From NCBI GenBank assembly GCA_950097015.1, contig CATNEN010000003.1, positions 4,821,501 to 4,885,500 on the forward strand: DNA of 64,000 bases, written 5' to 3'. A program made the translations under genes and the position numbers. Position 1 is the first letter of the stretch, and every line of letters starts with the position of its first letter. The DNA comes from Macrostomum hystrix (lineage: Eukaryota; Platyhelminthes; Macrostomidae). The notes beneath the pieces were generated by a model. That model was not told where the DNA came from and did not search any database. It worked only from the letters and a program-made list of their open reading frames with translations. Positions 10,801 through 18,439 of the stretch are shown here, one piece after another.

Positions 10801-13725
10801 CTGGAAAATCCACGTGCCTTTCTAAAAATAGCTCTAGCCTAACCCTACATCAGCCAATCAAATATTTTCAAGGTCGATTTCTCACGCGGCAGTCTGGGAA
10901 ATCCTCGTGCGTTTCTAGAAATAGCTTTATCGTATTTTCAAGATCGATCTTTCATCAAACTTTGGCGTGAACATACTGTTAAACGCGGCAAATACACAGA
11001 TACTCACTGCAAAAGTAGACACTGGTTGATTCCAGAGTCCTTCAACTGAAGCAGCAGGGTGTCCGCTAAAGTCTGCAGCTCCGGTTCGTGACTGCCGGTG
11101 TCAACTAGGGCTCGAATTCCGTGAGAGCTACTGTTGGTGTTTACGCTGAGCAGGGTTGGACCGAGTCGTGTCTGGAAGCAAAAATGTGTTTTCTGTGCTT
11201 TCTGCATGGAATAAAGACCGTTTCTGTATTAACTGATGAGTAGGCTATAGCAATCAGTAAATGAGTATCTTTTTCAAGGACATTTTCTCTATTTTCTTGA
11301 GATGCTTGGACAATCTTTTCAAAAAAGCCATACTCAACCAGCGCAGACTTGATTTGCAGACTGAGATTTCGCCCAATTTTACCGTCCGTAATGGAAATTA
11401 AACTTTTATGACAATGAAATCAGAAAGAACACGTTAGCTACATTTGAGTATCCGACCCACTAGATTTCTTTTAACTTGGCCAGCATTTGGGTGCCATGAG
11501 TTAAGAGAGAGAGAAAGAGAAAATTTCACTATCAAAGGTGATTCAAGTAGAAACGAGAAACCTGATTTTAAGTCTACAGTGAAAGCCAAATCTCATGTGC
11601 CTTTAGGGGGGAAACTGTAAGTAACTACGGTGTACTTTGATTGGTTCAACTATTCAGAATATAGTTTTTTATTGTGCAGTTAGATTTTAATTCTTTTGCT
11701 TATTGTTCTTTACACCTGCCCTGATTGGGCCAGATGTGCAGCCGACAGCACAGCCGCAGCTATTGCGCGGCGCATCTGAAGGCTGCGTACGGCTGTTCAG
11801 TCCATGGACTGGGGGGACGCCACATTCAACCTCAATTACCCCAGCTAATGCTGGTACCATTTAACAGCTGAGTGGACTGAAGCAATACTAAGCTTAAGTG
11901 TCTCGCTAAAGGACACAATTTGTTTCATCGAAGTCGGGAATCGAACCCCTGACCTTGAAGTCATCTTGAAGCTACTATCCCCCTTTAGTTAAGCGTTTAT
12001 TGAAATTTTCTAAAATGAAGATTGGGGTTACGGATTTAAGGTTCTGAATTAAAGATCAGTGATTTGTGATTTTTGAGTTGAATTGTGAGATTAGATTCTA
12101 GAATCTAGAACGTATTCAATGGTTTGCGGTTGGAGGATTAAAGATCAGTGATTTAAATTTTCAAAAAAGGTTTAACCACGCCTCGCATAGTAATATGCTA
12201 GCCATTATACCATTTTTGCCCGAGTCAGTCCAGCAGAAAAAAACAGCACCAACAGCAGGAAAAAGAAGAATGCTGCCGTGTTCGCCTTTCGTTAAATTTG
12301 GCCATGCAACTGACCCCTGTACTCGGCGGCAACTTAACCTAATTAAGTAAGCAATTTCTATGCATTAATAATCATTCGTTGAGGCGGAATTGAAACTGTA
12401 AAGAAACCAAGAGACGGCTTTATTTCCTTTTTCGACCAAAATTACGATACAATTTCAGGCCCAAATAGGACTCATTATTTCTGTAGCTTATTTCCCAACT
12501 TCTCCAGATTTTGGTTTTAGAACTGATTGGAATGTTTCTTAATAATGATAAATGCAATAATAACATGATAAGAATCAGAATTTTCAGAATTGGGTGCCAT
12601 GAGTTTCTGCGATAGTTTCGGAGATTCTGAAAATTCGGAGATTCTGAAAATTCTGAGATTCTAAAAATCGGAATTTCAGAATCTCAGAATTTCAGAATCC
12701 CCGAATTTTCAGAATCTCAGAATTTTCGGAATCTCAGAATTTTCAGAATCTCAGAATTTTCGGAATCTCAGAATTTTCAGAATTTCAGAATTTTCAGAAT
12801 CTCCTATTTTTCAGACTCAAAGCGACTCGCTAATAAACACTAATTACATCACTGGAGTCGGGAATCGAACCCCCACCTTAAAATGGTATGCAAAAACAAA
12901 GTTTAACTATAGCTTATTATATGACAGGCTGGACGGCTGAATACTAGAGTCCACCTAATGCCACTTCTAAATCTGCTCACCATGATTTACCACAAAGCGA
13001 AATGTCTTACAAGACACGCCATCTAAAAGTTCTAGACACAATTTTTATTAATCATTCATGTGATTTTTGCTACATAAAATTTATTGAATTAGGCAGACAT
13101 TTTTATAATTAACATTTAACATTTAACAATTAATTAACATTAAAATTTTTATAATCAACATTAAGTACAGTCTTTCGAATTTATGACTTATGATTTGTTA
13201 AATTTCGGTATTCTAGATAACAGATTTGATAAGTTTCGGTATTCTAGATAACGGATTTGATAAATGTCGTGCTTCTAGATAACGGATTTGATAAATGTCG
13301 TGCTTCTAGATAACGGATTTGATAAATGTCGTGCTTCTAGATAACGGATTAGATACATTTCGGGATTCTAGATAACGGATATGTTAAATTTCAGGATTCT
13401 AGATAAGGGATATGTTAAATTTCGGGATTCTAGATAAGGGATATGTTAAATTTCGGGATTCTAAATAACGGATATGTTAAATTTCGGGATTCTAGATAAC
13501 GGATATATTAAATTTCGGGATTCTAGATAAGGGAATTGTTAAATTTCGGGATTCTAAATTACGTATTTGTGGCCATCAACTCACCAGCCTACGGCCGCAC
13601 GAGTATCTCTGTTGCAGAGTCTTCACAATGACGTCATCAGTAAATGGACCACACAGGCCTGTCAAGTCTTCAATAGAGTCATAGGCGACGGTCAATGAAT
13701 TTTTAGTCATCATAGTAGCCGCCAT
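1302..13725 (-). CDS. Unconventional myosin heavy chain, divergent motor, 13 coding exons, 931 aa
   Basis: This is an actin-based ATPase motor on the minus strand. Joined coding exons, 5' to 3': 13585-13725, 11008-11171, 8218-8389, 7318-7392, 7165-7249, 6385-6530, 6204-6339, 6001-6119, 5454-5631, 4631-4977, 3355-3452, 2322-2945, 1302-1812 (2796 nt including stop). All introns are GT-AG and all phases match. Visible motifs are P-loop GISGSGKT at residues 103-110, switch I NNPDSSRM at 152-159, GERNFHIFYQF near 193, LAAILLLGN in exon 7, switch II DLGGFE at 426-431 and the motor end LCLKPN...GTRNVFFN in exons 12-13. The motor starts almost at the N-terminus; the tail is about 170 residues, with no IQ motif seen. 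The P-loop differs from the usual GESGAGKT. About ten glutamines follow switch II. GSGKT and MDGLS recall class XVI myosins, but the class is unresolved (dachs-like is possible). ATG 13725 has an in-frame TAA two codons upstream. Confidence 0.9.
1838..2215 (+). mobile_element. tRNA-derived SINE, family B (full length)
   Basis: This is a copy of a recurring element in myosin intron 12. The head has a polymerase III A box-like GTGGCGTAGCGG and a B box-like CTCGATTCC. The body includes GCGGCGAGGCCACATTCATT and GAGAAAGTCAGGGCAGATGT. The tail is AT-rich (ATTATTAGTTATTATTAT). Confidence 0.8.
2322..2945 (-). CDS. Myosin coding exon 12 (lower motor to converter)
   Basis: It encodes residues 554-761. 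Blocks in order are FGIRHTSNRVLYDSSDFI ('F-I-HYAG-V-Y---GFLEKN'), LCLKPN ('CIKPN'), FDRNCVAQQCRTMRLVDTLD ('FD---V--QLRY-GVLET'), LTFYQFERRVGFL, and CKCAFGTRNVFF ('G-TKVF'). Acceptor choice TTGCTCTAG|C is set by frame; the later TTCCAG would give the wrong frame. The canonical SH1 glycine/cysteine context is altered. Confidence 0.9.
3355..3452 (-). CDS. Myosin coding exon 11
   Basis: It encodes RTGIAALINNFAKEDSTTSF, then MDALRQLHTVDD, the 'P-GILALLDEE----ATD-SF---L' block. The acceptor is AAATTTCAG|CGC and the donor GATCA|GTAAGT. It ends in phase 2. A 35-bp palindromic tandem array begins about 30 bp upstream of this acceptor on the transcribed strand. Confidence 0.85.
3482..4232. repeat. 35-bp minisatellite with internal inverted repeats, about 21 copies
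   Basis: Units contain TTCACCTGGTTACCGAGTGA and then AGATTATCACTCTGA. TTCAC pairs with GTGAA across GGTTACC, and AGTGA pairs with TCACT. It lies in myosin intron 10, starting about 30 bp from exon 11. Confidence 0.95.
4631..4977 (-). CDS. Myosin coding exon 10 (switch II, polyglutamine)
   Basis: It encodes residues 406-521. A serine-rich lead is followed by IQLLDLGGFEAGSIQP, about ten CAG-encoded glutamines, then LAANMAAERMQNWYERYALK, corresponding to 'NYANE-LQ-FF---VFK-EQ-EY--EG'. The acceptor is CTACAACAG|AC and the donor CATCCC|GTAAGA. The glutamine run sits directly after switch II, in the region of the relay helix, an unusual place for one. Confidence 0.87.
5112..5437 (+). mobile_element. 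tRNA-derived SINE, family A, interrupted by a 12-bp minisatellite
   Basis: It lies in myosin intron 9. The head GTAGTAGCCTACTGATTCGG and a perfect B box GGTTCGATTCC are followed by CTTTAGCAAGACACATAAAC. The 12-bp array at 5268-5363 replaces the family's GGTGGGTGTGG stretch. The element then resumes at GTGGCGTCCCCCAGTCCATG. Confidence 0.8.
5268..5363. repeat. 12-bp minisatellite GGAGGCTGTGAG, about 8 copies, inside a SINE
   Basis: Perfect head-to-tail copies interrupt the family A SINE at 5112-5437. Unit variation is essentially absent, suggesting recent expansion. Confidence 0.95.
5454..5631 (-). CDS. Myosin coding exon 9
   Basis: It encodes ASKVRDSLVRALYTQTLRIL, then VRRFNTL, the family's 'VRDALAKALYSRLF-WLV-RIN'. 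A low-complexity serine, glycine and histidine insert follows before the donor ACAG|GTTCGC. The acceptor is CCCCTTCAAG|GCT. The 3' side of a SINE in the next intron reaches to within about 15 nt of this donor. Confidence 0.85.
6001..6119 (-). CDS. Myosin coding exon 8
   Basis: It encodes ELKAAASLLGVSGPALFSAL, then TQRRVHTGAACGSVTTDAAI, the 'A-LLGV----L--ALT-R-I' segment. The acceptor is TTCCACAG|AG and the donor ATT|GTGAGT. It ends in phase 0. Confidence 0.88.
6204..6339 (-). CDS. Myosin coding exon 7
   Basis: It encodes LALAELGVPLSDIARVLAAI, then LLLGNVAFVDADDAG. This is the strongly conserved 'LG-----I--ILAAILHLGN--F' helix of the motor. The acceptor is AATTGACAG|CTA and the donor CGAG|GTCAGT. 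It ends in phase 1. Confidence 0.9.
6385..6530 (-). CDS. Myosin coding exon 6
   Basis: It encodes residues 213-261: EKLHLNGHTAQTLRYLTGYQ...AWKVDTINANRFLSK, corresponding to 'L-L-----YLN' and the following helix. The acceptor is TTCTCCAG|AG. It enters with 2 nt completing a codon from exon 5 and ends in phase 0 at TCTAAG|GTTTGA. Confidence 0.85.
7165..7249 (-). CDS. Myosin coding exon 5
   Basis: It encodes TRLHSPPMGERNFHIFYQF, then MDGLSPDEK, a near-perfect match to the conserved myosin 'GERNFHIFYQLL-G' block. The acceptor is TTTTTCAG|ACT and the donor GAAAG|GTTTGA. It ends in phase 1. Confidence 0.92.
7318..7392 (-). CDS. Myosin coding exon 4
   Basis: It holds 25 codons in phase 0: AFRIEAQFADCALYHTKF, then DYLLFDQ. 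This corresponds to 'GKFIEIHF...I-TYLLEKSR' of other myosins. Acceptor ATTTTGCAG|GCG and donor CAG|GTGCGC are both canonical. Confidence 0.85.
7533..7905 (+). mobile_element. tRNA-derived SINE, family B (full length)
   Basis: It lies in myosin intron 3. The A box is GCGGCAGAGCGG, followed by GAGCTCGATTCCGCGGCGAG. It shares the family body with the copies at 1838 and 51238. The 3' end carries a short extra insert and an ATTATT tail. Confidence 0.8.
8218..8389 (-). CDS. Myosin coding exon 3 (P-loop and switch I)
   Basis: It encodes residues 102-159. The acceptor chosen is CATGATCAG|C, which gives NQCLLLHGISGSGKT in exact register with the family's NQC-IISGESGAGKT. The exon ends NNPDSSRM|GTGAGC, the switch I region, and continues without gap into AFRIEAQF of exon 4. 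The in-frame ATG at 8397 is intronic under this model. Confidence 0.88.
8447..8705 (-). mobile_element. tRNA-derived SINE, family B (minus)
   Basis: It is a reverse-complement copy in myosin intron 2: plus strand ATTCTGCCCGTTCCGCTGAC through CCGCGGAATCGAGCTCAGGG. The A-box end is degraded. It is followed after about 45 bp by a family A element in the opposite orientation. Confidence 0.75.
8752..9053 (+). mobile_element. tRNA-derived SINE, family A (full length)
   Basis: The A box is TGTAGCCAAGTGGTTAG and the B box GGTTCGATTCC. The family body follows, with CACCCAGCTGTTAAATGGGT, CCCAGTCCATGGACTGAACA and GCGCCGCGCAATAGCTGCGG. The tail is GTGTAATCAATTATTA. It lies in myosin intron 2. Confidence 0.83.
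9374..9582. repeat. 28-bp minisatellite, about 7.5 copies
   Basis: Units are built on CTGTGACAGCCAACACACAC followed by CCAAATTG. One copy has a CATACT variant. The last unit is fused directly to a truncated family B SINE. Confidence 0.95.
9583..9780 (+). mobile_element. SINE family B, 5' truncated, fused to a tandem array
   Basis: The copy begins abruptly at TTCCGCGGCGAGGCCACATT, directly abutting the last 28-bp unit of the array at 9374-9582. The tRNA-like head is missing. The body is diverged (GGCGCAGCCGCTTGGAGACG). Confidence 0.72.
11008..11171 (-). CDS. Myosin coding exon 2
   Basis: It encodes residues 48-101: TRLGPTLLSVN (usual 'YTYIGPTLIAVNP') through LQTLADTLLLQLKDSGINQCLLL, which is the 'ADxAYRxML...NQCIIIS' helix and strand before the P-loop. 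The acceptor is GCTTCCAG|ACACGA and the donor TTGCA|GTGAGT. It ends in phase 2, so the next codon (CA|C, His102) spans the intron. Confidence 0.87.
11711..11982 (-). mobile_element. tRNA-derived SINE, family A (minus)
   Basis: It is a reverse-complement copy in myosin intron 1: plus strand ACACCTGCCCTGATTGGGCC, GTCCATGGACTGGGGGGACG, GTCGGGAATCGAACCCCTGA. The tRNA-like head lies at the high-coordinate end. Confidence 0.8.
12605..12812. repeat. AGAATCTCAGAATTTTC repeat with an internal inversion
   Basis: Left units read GGAGATTCTGAAAATTC; right units read the complement, CAGAATCTCAGAATTTTC. The switch is near 12665, so the two halves form an inverted repeat in myosin intron 1. Confidence 0.88.
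12855..12890 (-). mobile_element. SINE family A head fragment
   Basis: A stretch containing GAGTCGGGAATCGAACCCCC matches the reverse complement of the family A B-box region. The rest of the element is absent. Confidence 0.55.
13190..13560. repeat. 31-bp minisatellite, about 12 copies
   Basis: Units carry TTCTAGATAACGGATATGTT and TTCGGGA, with variants. The array ends about 25 bp from the exon 1 donor of the myosin gene, within intron 1. Confidence 0.9.
13585..13725 (-). CDS. Myosin coding exon 1 (start codon, motor entry)
   Basis: It encodes residues 1-47, beginning MAATMMTKNSL and running into YDSIEDLTGL...LTDDVIVKTLQQRYSCGRRL. This is the usual myosin entry ('DDLT-L ... L-RY'). The exon ends at CTG|GTGAGT in phase 0. 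TAA GTC ATG on the minus strand places a stop just before the ATG. A possible acceptor (TTTCTCGTTTCTAAG) lies 2 nt before the ATG, so the mRNA leader must come from elsewhere. Confidence 0.85.
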
Positions 13726-14474
13726 GACTTAGAAACGAGAAACCTATGCTATCGTTTTAGTAGTAATGGGTATTATAGCGTCTCTTAAATAAACAAAGGC
13801 AATGATAACTTGTTTGCCAATTCTAACTGGGCTTAACAAACTAACTTAAATGTTTGACTAAGCCTTATTTAGTCCAACTCGCTCCACCGAGAGAAATGAC
13901 GAAAAATGTTTTAAGCAACGATTGTAAGTTCTGGTAGTTTAAGTTGCTTTAGCAATGAGAAATTTCATTGCGTGAGAGTAAATCAAAATAGGCAATGGCT
14001 ACTCGGTAAAATTCTCTTACACTTTGAATCTCGACTAGATATGCTGTTTTTTAGCCAATAAGGAAAAAATGACCAATCAGCAGCGTTCGTCCACAAAAAA
14101 ACGTGTCTTAATCGTTCAGAGTCCAGCACATTTTCTGTGTAAAAATGTTTTCCGTACTACTGACTATGCCTAATAAGTAGTGTAGCTAACATACTCGTAT
14201 TAAATATCTGCTGCTTTCTTGTAAGCGAAAAAAATCTGAAGCGCCTTATATAGCCATTGGATAAGGGTAGATATAATACAAAATACCCAAATCAAATTAT
14301 TCTTCGCGTAGAAATCAAGGCGATGTGAGGGTGTGGAGCTAAGTAATACATATACGCGATTGGGCGGCCTTCACTATATGCCTAGCGTAAAAATGCGAGA
14401 ATCCTATATGTAAAACGAAGCGAATTTACTTTAGACAGTTAGACAAGAGACACACGACACTAAAATCCCTCGTG
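13726..14474. other. Unique sequence upstream of the myosin start
   Basis: No gene was recognised. A pyrimidine-rich stretch before the ATG (minus strand) and AT-rich flanks are all that is visible. Confidence 0.5.
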
Positions 14475-15275
14475 TTAGAGAGATGAGACACGGGAGAGAT
14501 GAGATAAGAGTCGGTGATTAACGGGTTGAGTGACAGAGCAAAGATAAGTCACAGGGGAGATGATACAGGAGATTAATGAGGCACAGGAGAGATGAGACAC
14601 TGAATAGATGAGACACGATAGAGATGAGAAATGGGAGAGATGAGACACGGGAGAGATCAGACACGGGAGAGATGAGACACGGGAGAGATGAGACACGGGA
14701 GAGATGAGAAATGGGAGAGATCAGACACGGGAGAGATGAGAAATGGGAGAGATAAGACACGGGAGATCAGACACGGGAGAGATCAGACACGGGAGAGATG
14801 AGACACGGGAGAGATGAGACACGGGAGAGATGAGACACGGGAGAGATAAGACACGGGAGAGATAAGACACGGGAGAGATGAGACACGGGAGAGATGTGAC
14901 ACGCGGGAGATGAGACACGCGGGAGATGAGACACGATAGAGATAAGACACGAGAGAGATGAGACACGGGAGAGATGAGACACGGGAGAGATGAGACACGG
15001 GAGAGATGAGACACGGGAGAGATGAGACACGGGAGAGATGAGACACGGGAGAGATTACACACGGGAGAGATGAGATACGGGAGAGATGAGACACGATAGA
15101 GATGAGACACGGGGGAGATGAGACACGGGAGAGATGAGACACGGGAGAGATGAGACACGGGAGAGATGAGACACGGGAGAGATGAGACACGGGAGAGATG
15201 AGACACGCGGGAGATATGACACGCGGGAGATGAGACACGAGAGAGATGAGACACGCGGGAGATGAGACAGGAGAA
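14475..15275. repeat. 16-bp minisatellite GAGATGAGACACGGGA, about 50 copies
   Basis: It is a head-to-tail array with variants (GATAGAG, ACGCGGGAGAT). The 16-bp unit shifts frame each copy, so its open frames are by-products. The related array at 1-175 lies on the far side of the myosin gene. Confidence 0.95.
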
Positions 15276-15289
15276 AGTTATTTCGCAGA

Positions 15290-15560
15290 CCCCTGCAATA
15301 CACGCAAGGCTAGTCCAATATTCTCTGTAGATGGACCAGCCCGCAAACTCCTTAGGCCCTCGGGGGGGTTGTGACGCGGCAGTTCTTCAGAGCTCGGGGG
15401 CACTGAGTCACCGAGTCTCACGACGGAAATCATCGGCTCTCTGTTCTCACTGCCCGCCACCCTTCGCCTGTCCGCTCGCTGGCACGCAAACTTTGAGCCT
15501 AGAGTGACGTAATCGCAGCAGGACTAAGAAACCCCGGCCGTAGCCGTAGAGTCTTTTAGA
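15290..15560. other. GC-rich unique segment upstream of the myosin gene
   Basis: It is non-repetitive and CpG-bearing (GGCCCTCGGGGGGGTTGTGA; GAGTGACGTAATCGCAG, a CRE-like TGACGTAA). It sits about 1.6 kb upstream of the myosin ATG on the minus strand. It could be a promoter or non-coding first exon. A 60-codon minus frame here has no recognised homology. Confidence 0.35.
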
Positions 15561-15716
15561 AGACAGCAATTTTTCTGAAGCAAAAAAATGAGTATTTCTT
15601 TTTCTCGTGAAAATGGTTGCTGCCTAGAATGACTTATTAAAAAAGATGATAAAATCTAAAAAACTTTACTATTCTGACTTCAGATCGTGTAGAAATTCGA
15701 ATACATTTCCAAATCC

Positions 15717-15945
15717 CTTGTCCCCAAATCCCTGTCCCCAAATCCCTGTCCCCAAATCCCTTGTCCCCAAATCCCTGTCCCCAAATCCCTGTCCCCAAAT
15801 CCCTGTCCTCAAATCCCTGTCCCCAAATCTTTGTCCCCAAATCCCTGTCCCCAAATCCCTGTCCCCAAATCCCTGTCCCCAAATCCCTGTCCCCAAATCC
15901 CTGTCCCCAAATCCCTGTCCCCAAATCCCTGTCCCCAGATCCCTA
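15717..15945. repeat. 14-bp minisatellite AATCCCTGTCCCCA, about 16 copies
   Basis: These are near-identical head-to-tail units with occasional TTGTCCCC variants. Open frames on both strands are low-complexity by-products. Confidence 0.95.
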
Positions 15946-16329
15946 TCCTGTCACTTAAGTCCTGTCTTCCCGAAATTCAATATTCCCTCGAGCTTCATGC
16001 GCTACTTCTTGTCTTTGTATCCCACGTTGGTCCCTTCTCAAGATGTTGTATTGCGTCATAGGGAGCTAATTAGGCCCAGTTGGCCAATAATTAGCCGCGC
16101 AAAGCTTTGACTCCCTCCCAGTTTTTAAATCCCCCGTCGCACAGAAGTTATCCAATGAAAATCTTCATTTTGGATTTTTATCTTAACACTATAGATTGAG
16201 TGGGAATGGTGCCTTAGGGTTGTTTCTTAGAATATGTCATTTAGTCCAGCAAGTGCCAATATTTGCTCACATCATTTGTTTGCGATTTGGATTTGTGAAG
16301 GGGATAATTTTGTCTCTATCCACGTTTCT

Positions 16330-16745
16330 CTGTCCTCTCCTCTCCTCTGCTCTCCTCTGCTCTCCTCTCCTCTGCTCTCCTCTCCTCTGCTCTCCTCTCC
16401 TCTCCTCTCCTCTGCTCTCCTCTCCTCTGCTCTCCTCTCCTCTGCTCTCCTCTCCTCTCCTCTGCTCTCCTCTCCTCTCCTCTGCTCTCCTCTGCTCTCC
16501 TCTCCTCTCCTCTCCTCTCCTCTCCTCTCCTCTCCTCTGCTCTCCTCTCCTCTGCTCTCCTCTCCTCTCCTCTGCTCTCCTCTCCTCTCCTCTCCTCTCC
16601 TCTGCTCTCCTCTCCTCTGCTCTCCTCTCCTCTCCTCTGCTCTCCTCTCCTCTCCTCTCCTCTCCTCTCCTCTGCTCTCCTCTCCTCTGCTCTCCTCTCC
16701 TCTCCTCTGCTCTCCTCTGCTCTCCTCTCCTCTCCTCTCCTCTCT
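16330..16745. repeat. 5-bp repeat (TCTCC/TCTGC)n, about 415 bp
   Basis: It is a pyrimidine-rich strand of CTCTCCTCTCCTCTGC type, interrupted only by G in TCTGC units. Mirror-symmetric pyrimidine tracts of this kind can adopt triplex structure. Confidence 0.95.
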
Positions 16746-17036
16746 ATTCTCTAAAAGGAGCTGTTTTAGTCCAGTATGGATTAGCAGAGCAAGCCAAGTC
16801 AGTTTTTTATGTTTTTGCTCTCAAAGAAGGCCAACCCGCAATAGTTCCTTTATTTTAAGCACAAGCAAACACAAATACTAAAGCACACTTTCATCAAAGT
16901 GGAAAACTAAAAGCAAACCAAACAGTCAGTTGGTAGCTATGCTTGATTGACAAGGCTGTGTGATAGCAACAGAACTACCGATCGACAGTTAAAAATTTGT
17001 GTTTAGCTAAAAATCATCATCTGTTTCACCCGCCCC

Positions 17037-17457
17037 TCCATTATCGGCCCCTATATCATCCGCCCCTCTATCATCCGCCCCTCTATCATCCGCCCCTCTA
17101 TCATCCGCCCCTCTATCATCCGCCCCTCTATCATCCGCCCCTCTATCATCCGCCCCTCTATCCTGCTCCCTTCTGTCATCCGCCCCTATATCATCCGTCC
17201 CTCTATCATCCGCCCCTCTATCATCCGCCCCTCTATCCTGCTCCCTTCTGTCATCCGCCCCTATATCATCCGTCCCTCTATCATCCACCCCTATATCATC
17301 GACCCCTCTATCGTCCGCCCCTTTACCATCCGCCCCTCTATCATCCTCACTTCTATCATCCGCCCCTCTATCATCCTCACTTCTATCATCCGCCCCTCTA
17401 TCATCCGCCCCTCTATCATCCGCCCCTCTATCATCCGCCCCTCTATCATCCGCCCCT
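17037..17457. repeat. 15-bp minisatellite CCGCCCCTCTATCAT, about 28 copies
   Basis: These are regular units with a longer duplicated variant block containing CCTGCTCCCTTCTGTCAT, seen twice about 75 bp apart. The 15-bp unit keeps a frame open but the product is a simple repeat. Confidence 0.95.
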
Positions 17458-17951
17458 TAGAAATTGTCTGCATCAGTCCTTAGCATTGTCTCTCTAATCG
17501 GTTCGTAGAATCAAAAGTTAATCACTTTCTTTTGCCGGCATTTTCCGTTACTGTCTTTTAGTGCAGAAGGGGTAGAATTTGGTCTTGTCAATCTAGCCAA
17601 TTGCTGTGAAAGAAAATTTGGCAAAAAGGCAAGAATTGCTTCAGATTTGAAAAAGCATATTTTCAGAACAGAAAAGTTTCTTAAAATATTGCCTATGAAG
17701 ACAGAATCTAAATTGTTTTAGTATGTAAAAAGCAAAAACGCATGAGCAATTCATAAAGATTGTGAAATGAAACTTTACTTTCAAGTGACACTTCTTTTAG
17801 GAGGCAATTTGAAGAAAGATTTTTATGATATCTACTACAACATTAAAGATTTGGAAAAAAAAGTCAACAGGTTTTTGTGGTCAGTCTGTTTATATCTACA
17901 AAAAAGCGATTAGTTTCTTAAAAAGTATCAGCCTACCGGAAATCCTTTGTG

Positions 17952-18432
17952 TCATCTATAGATCAGTGTCTATAGATGCACATCAGTGTCTATAGATGCA
18001 AATCAGTGTCTATAGATGCACATCAGTGTCTATAGATGCAAATCAGTGTCTATAGATGCAAATCAGTGTCTATAGATGCACATCAGTGTCTATAGATGCA
18101 AATCAGTGTCTATAGATGCCCACTCAGTGTCTATAGATGTCAAATCAGTGTCTATAGATGTCAACTCAGTGTCTATAGATGTCAACTCAGTGTCTATAGA
18201 TGTCAACTCAGTGTCTATAGATGTCAACTCAGTGTCTATAGATGTCAACTGAGTGTCTATAGATCATGCTCCCAGATTCTATAGTGTCTATAGATCATGC
18301 TCCCAGTGTCTATAGACACTGATGTCAACTCAGTGTCTATAGATGTCAACTCAGTGTCTATAGATATCAACTCAGTGTCTATAGATATCAACTCAGTGTC
18401 TATAGATGTCAACTCAGTGTCTATAGATGCCA
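17952..18432. repeat. 20/21-bp minisatellite with palindromic core GTGTCTATAGA
   Basis: Early units are CAGTGTCTATAGATGCAAAT (20 bp). Later ones, AACTCAGTGTCTATAGATGTC, are 21 bp. Each carries the palindrome TCTATAGA. An 18-bp perfect palindrome lies at 18304-18321. Confidence 0.95.
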
Positions 18433-18439
18433 ATTGAAG

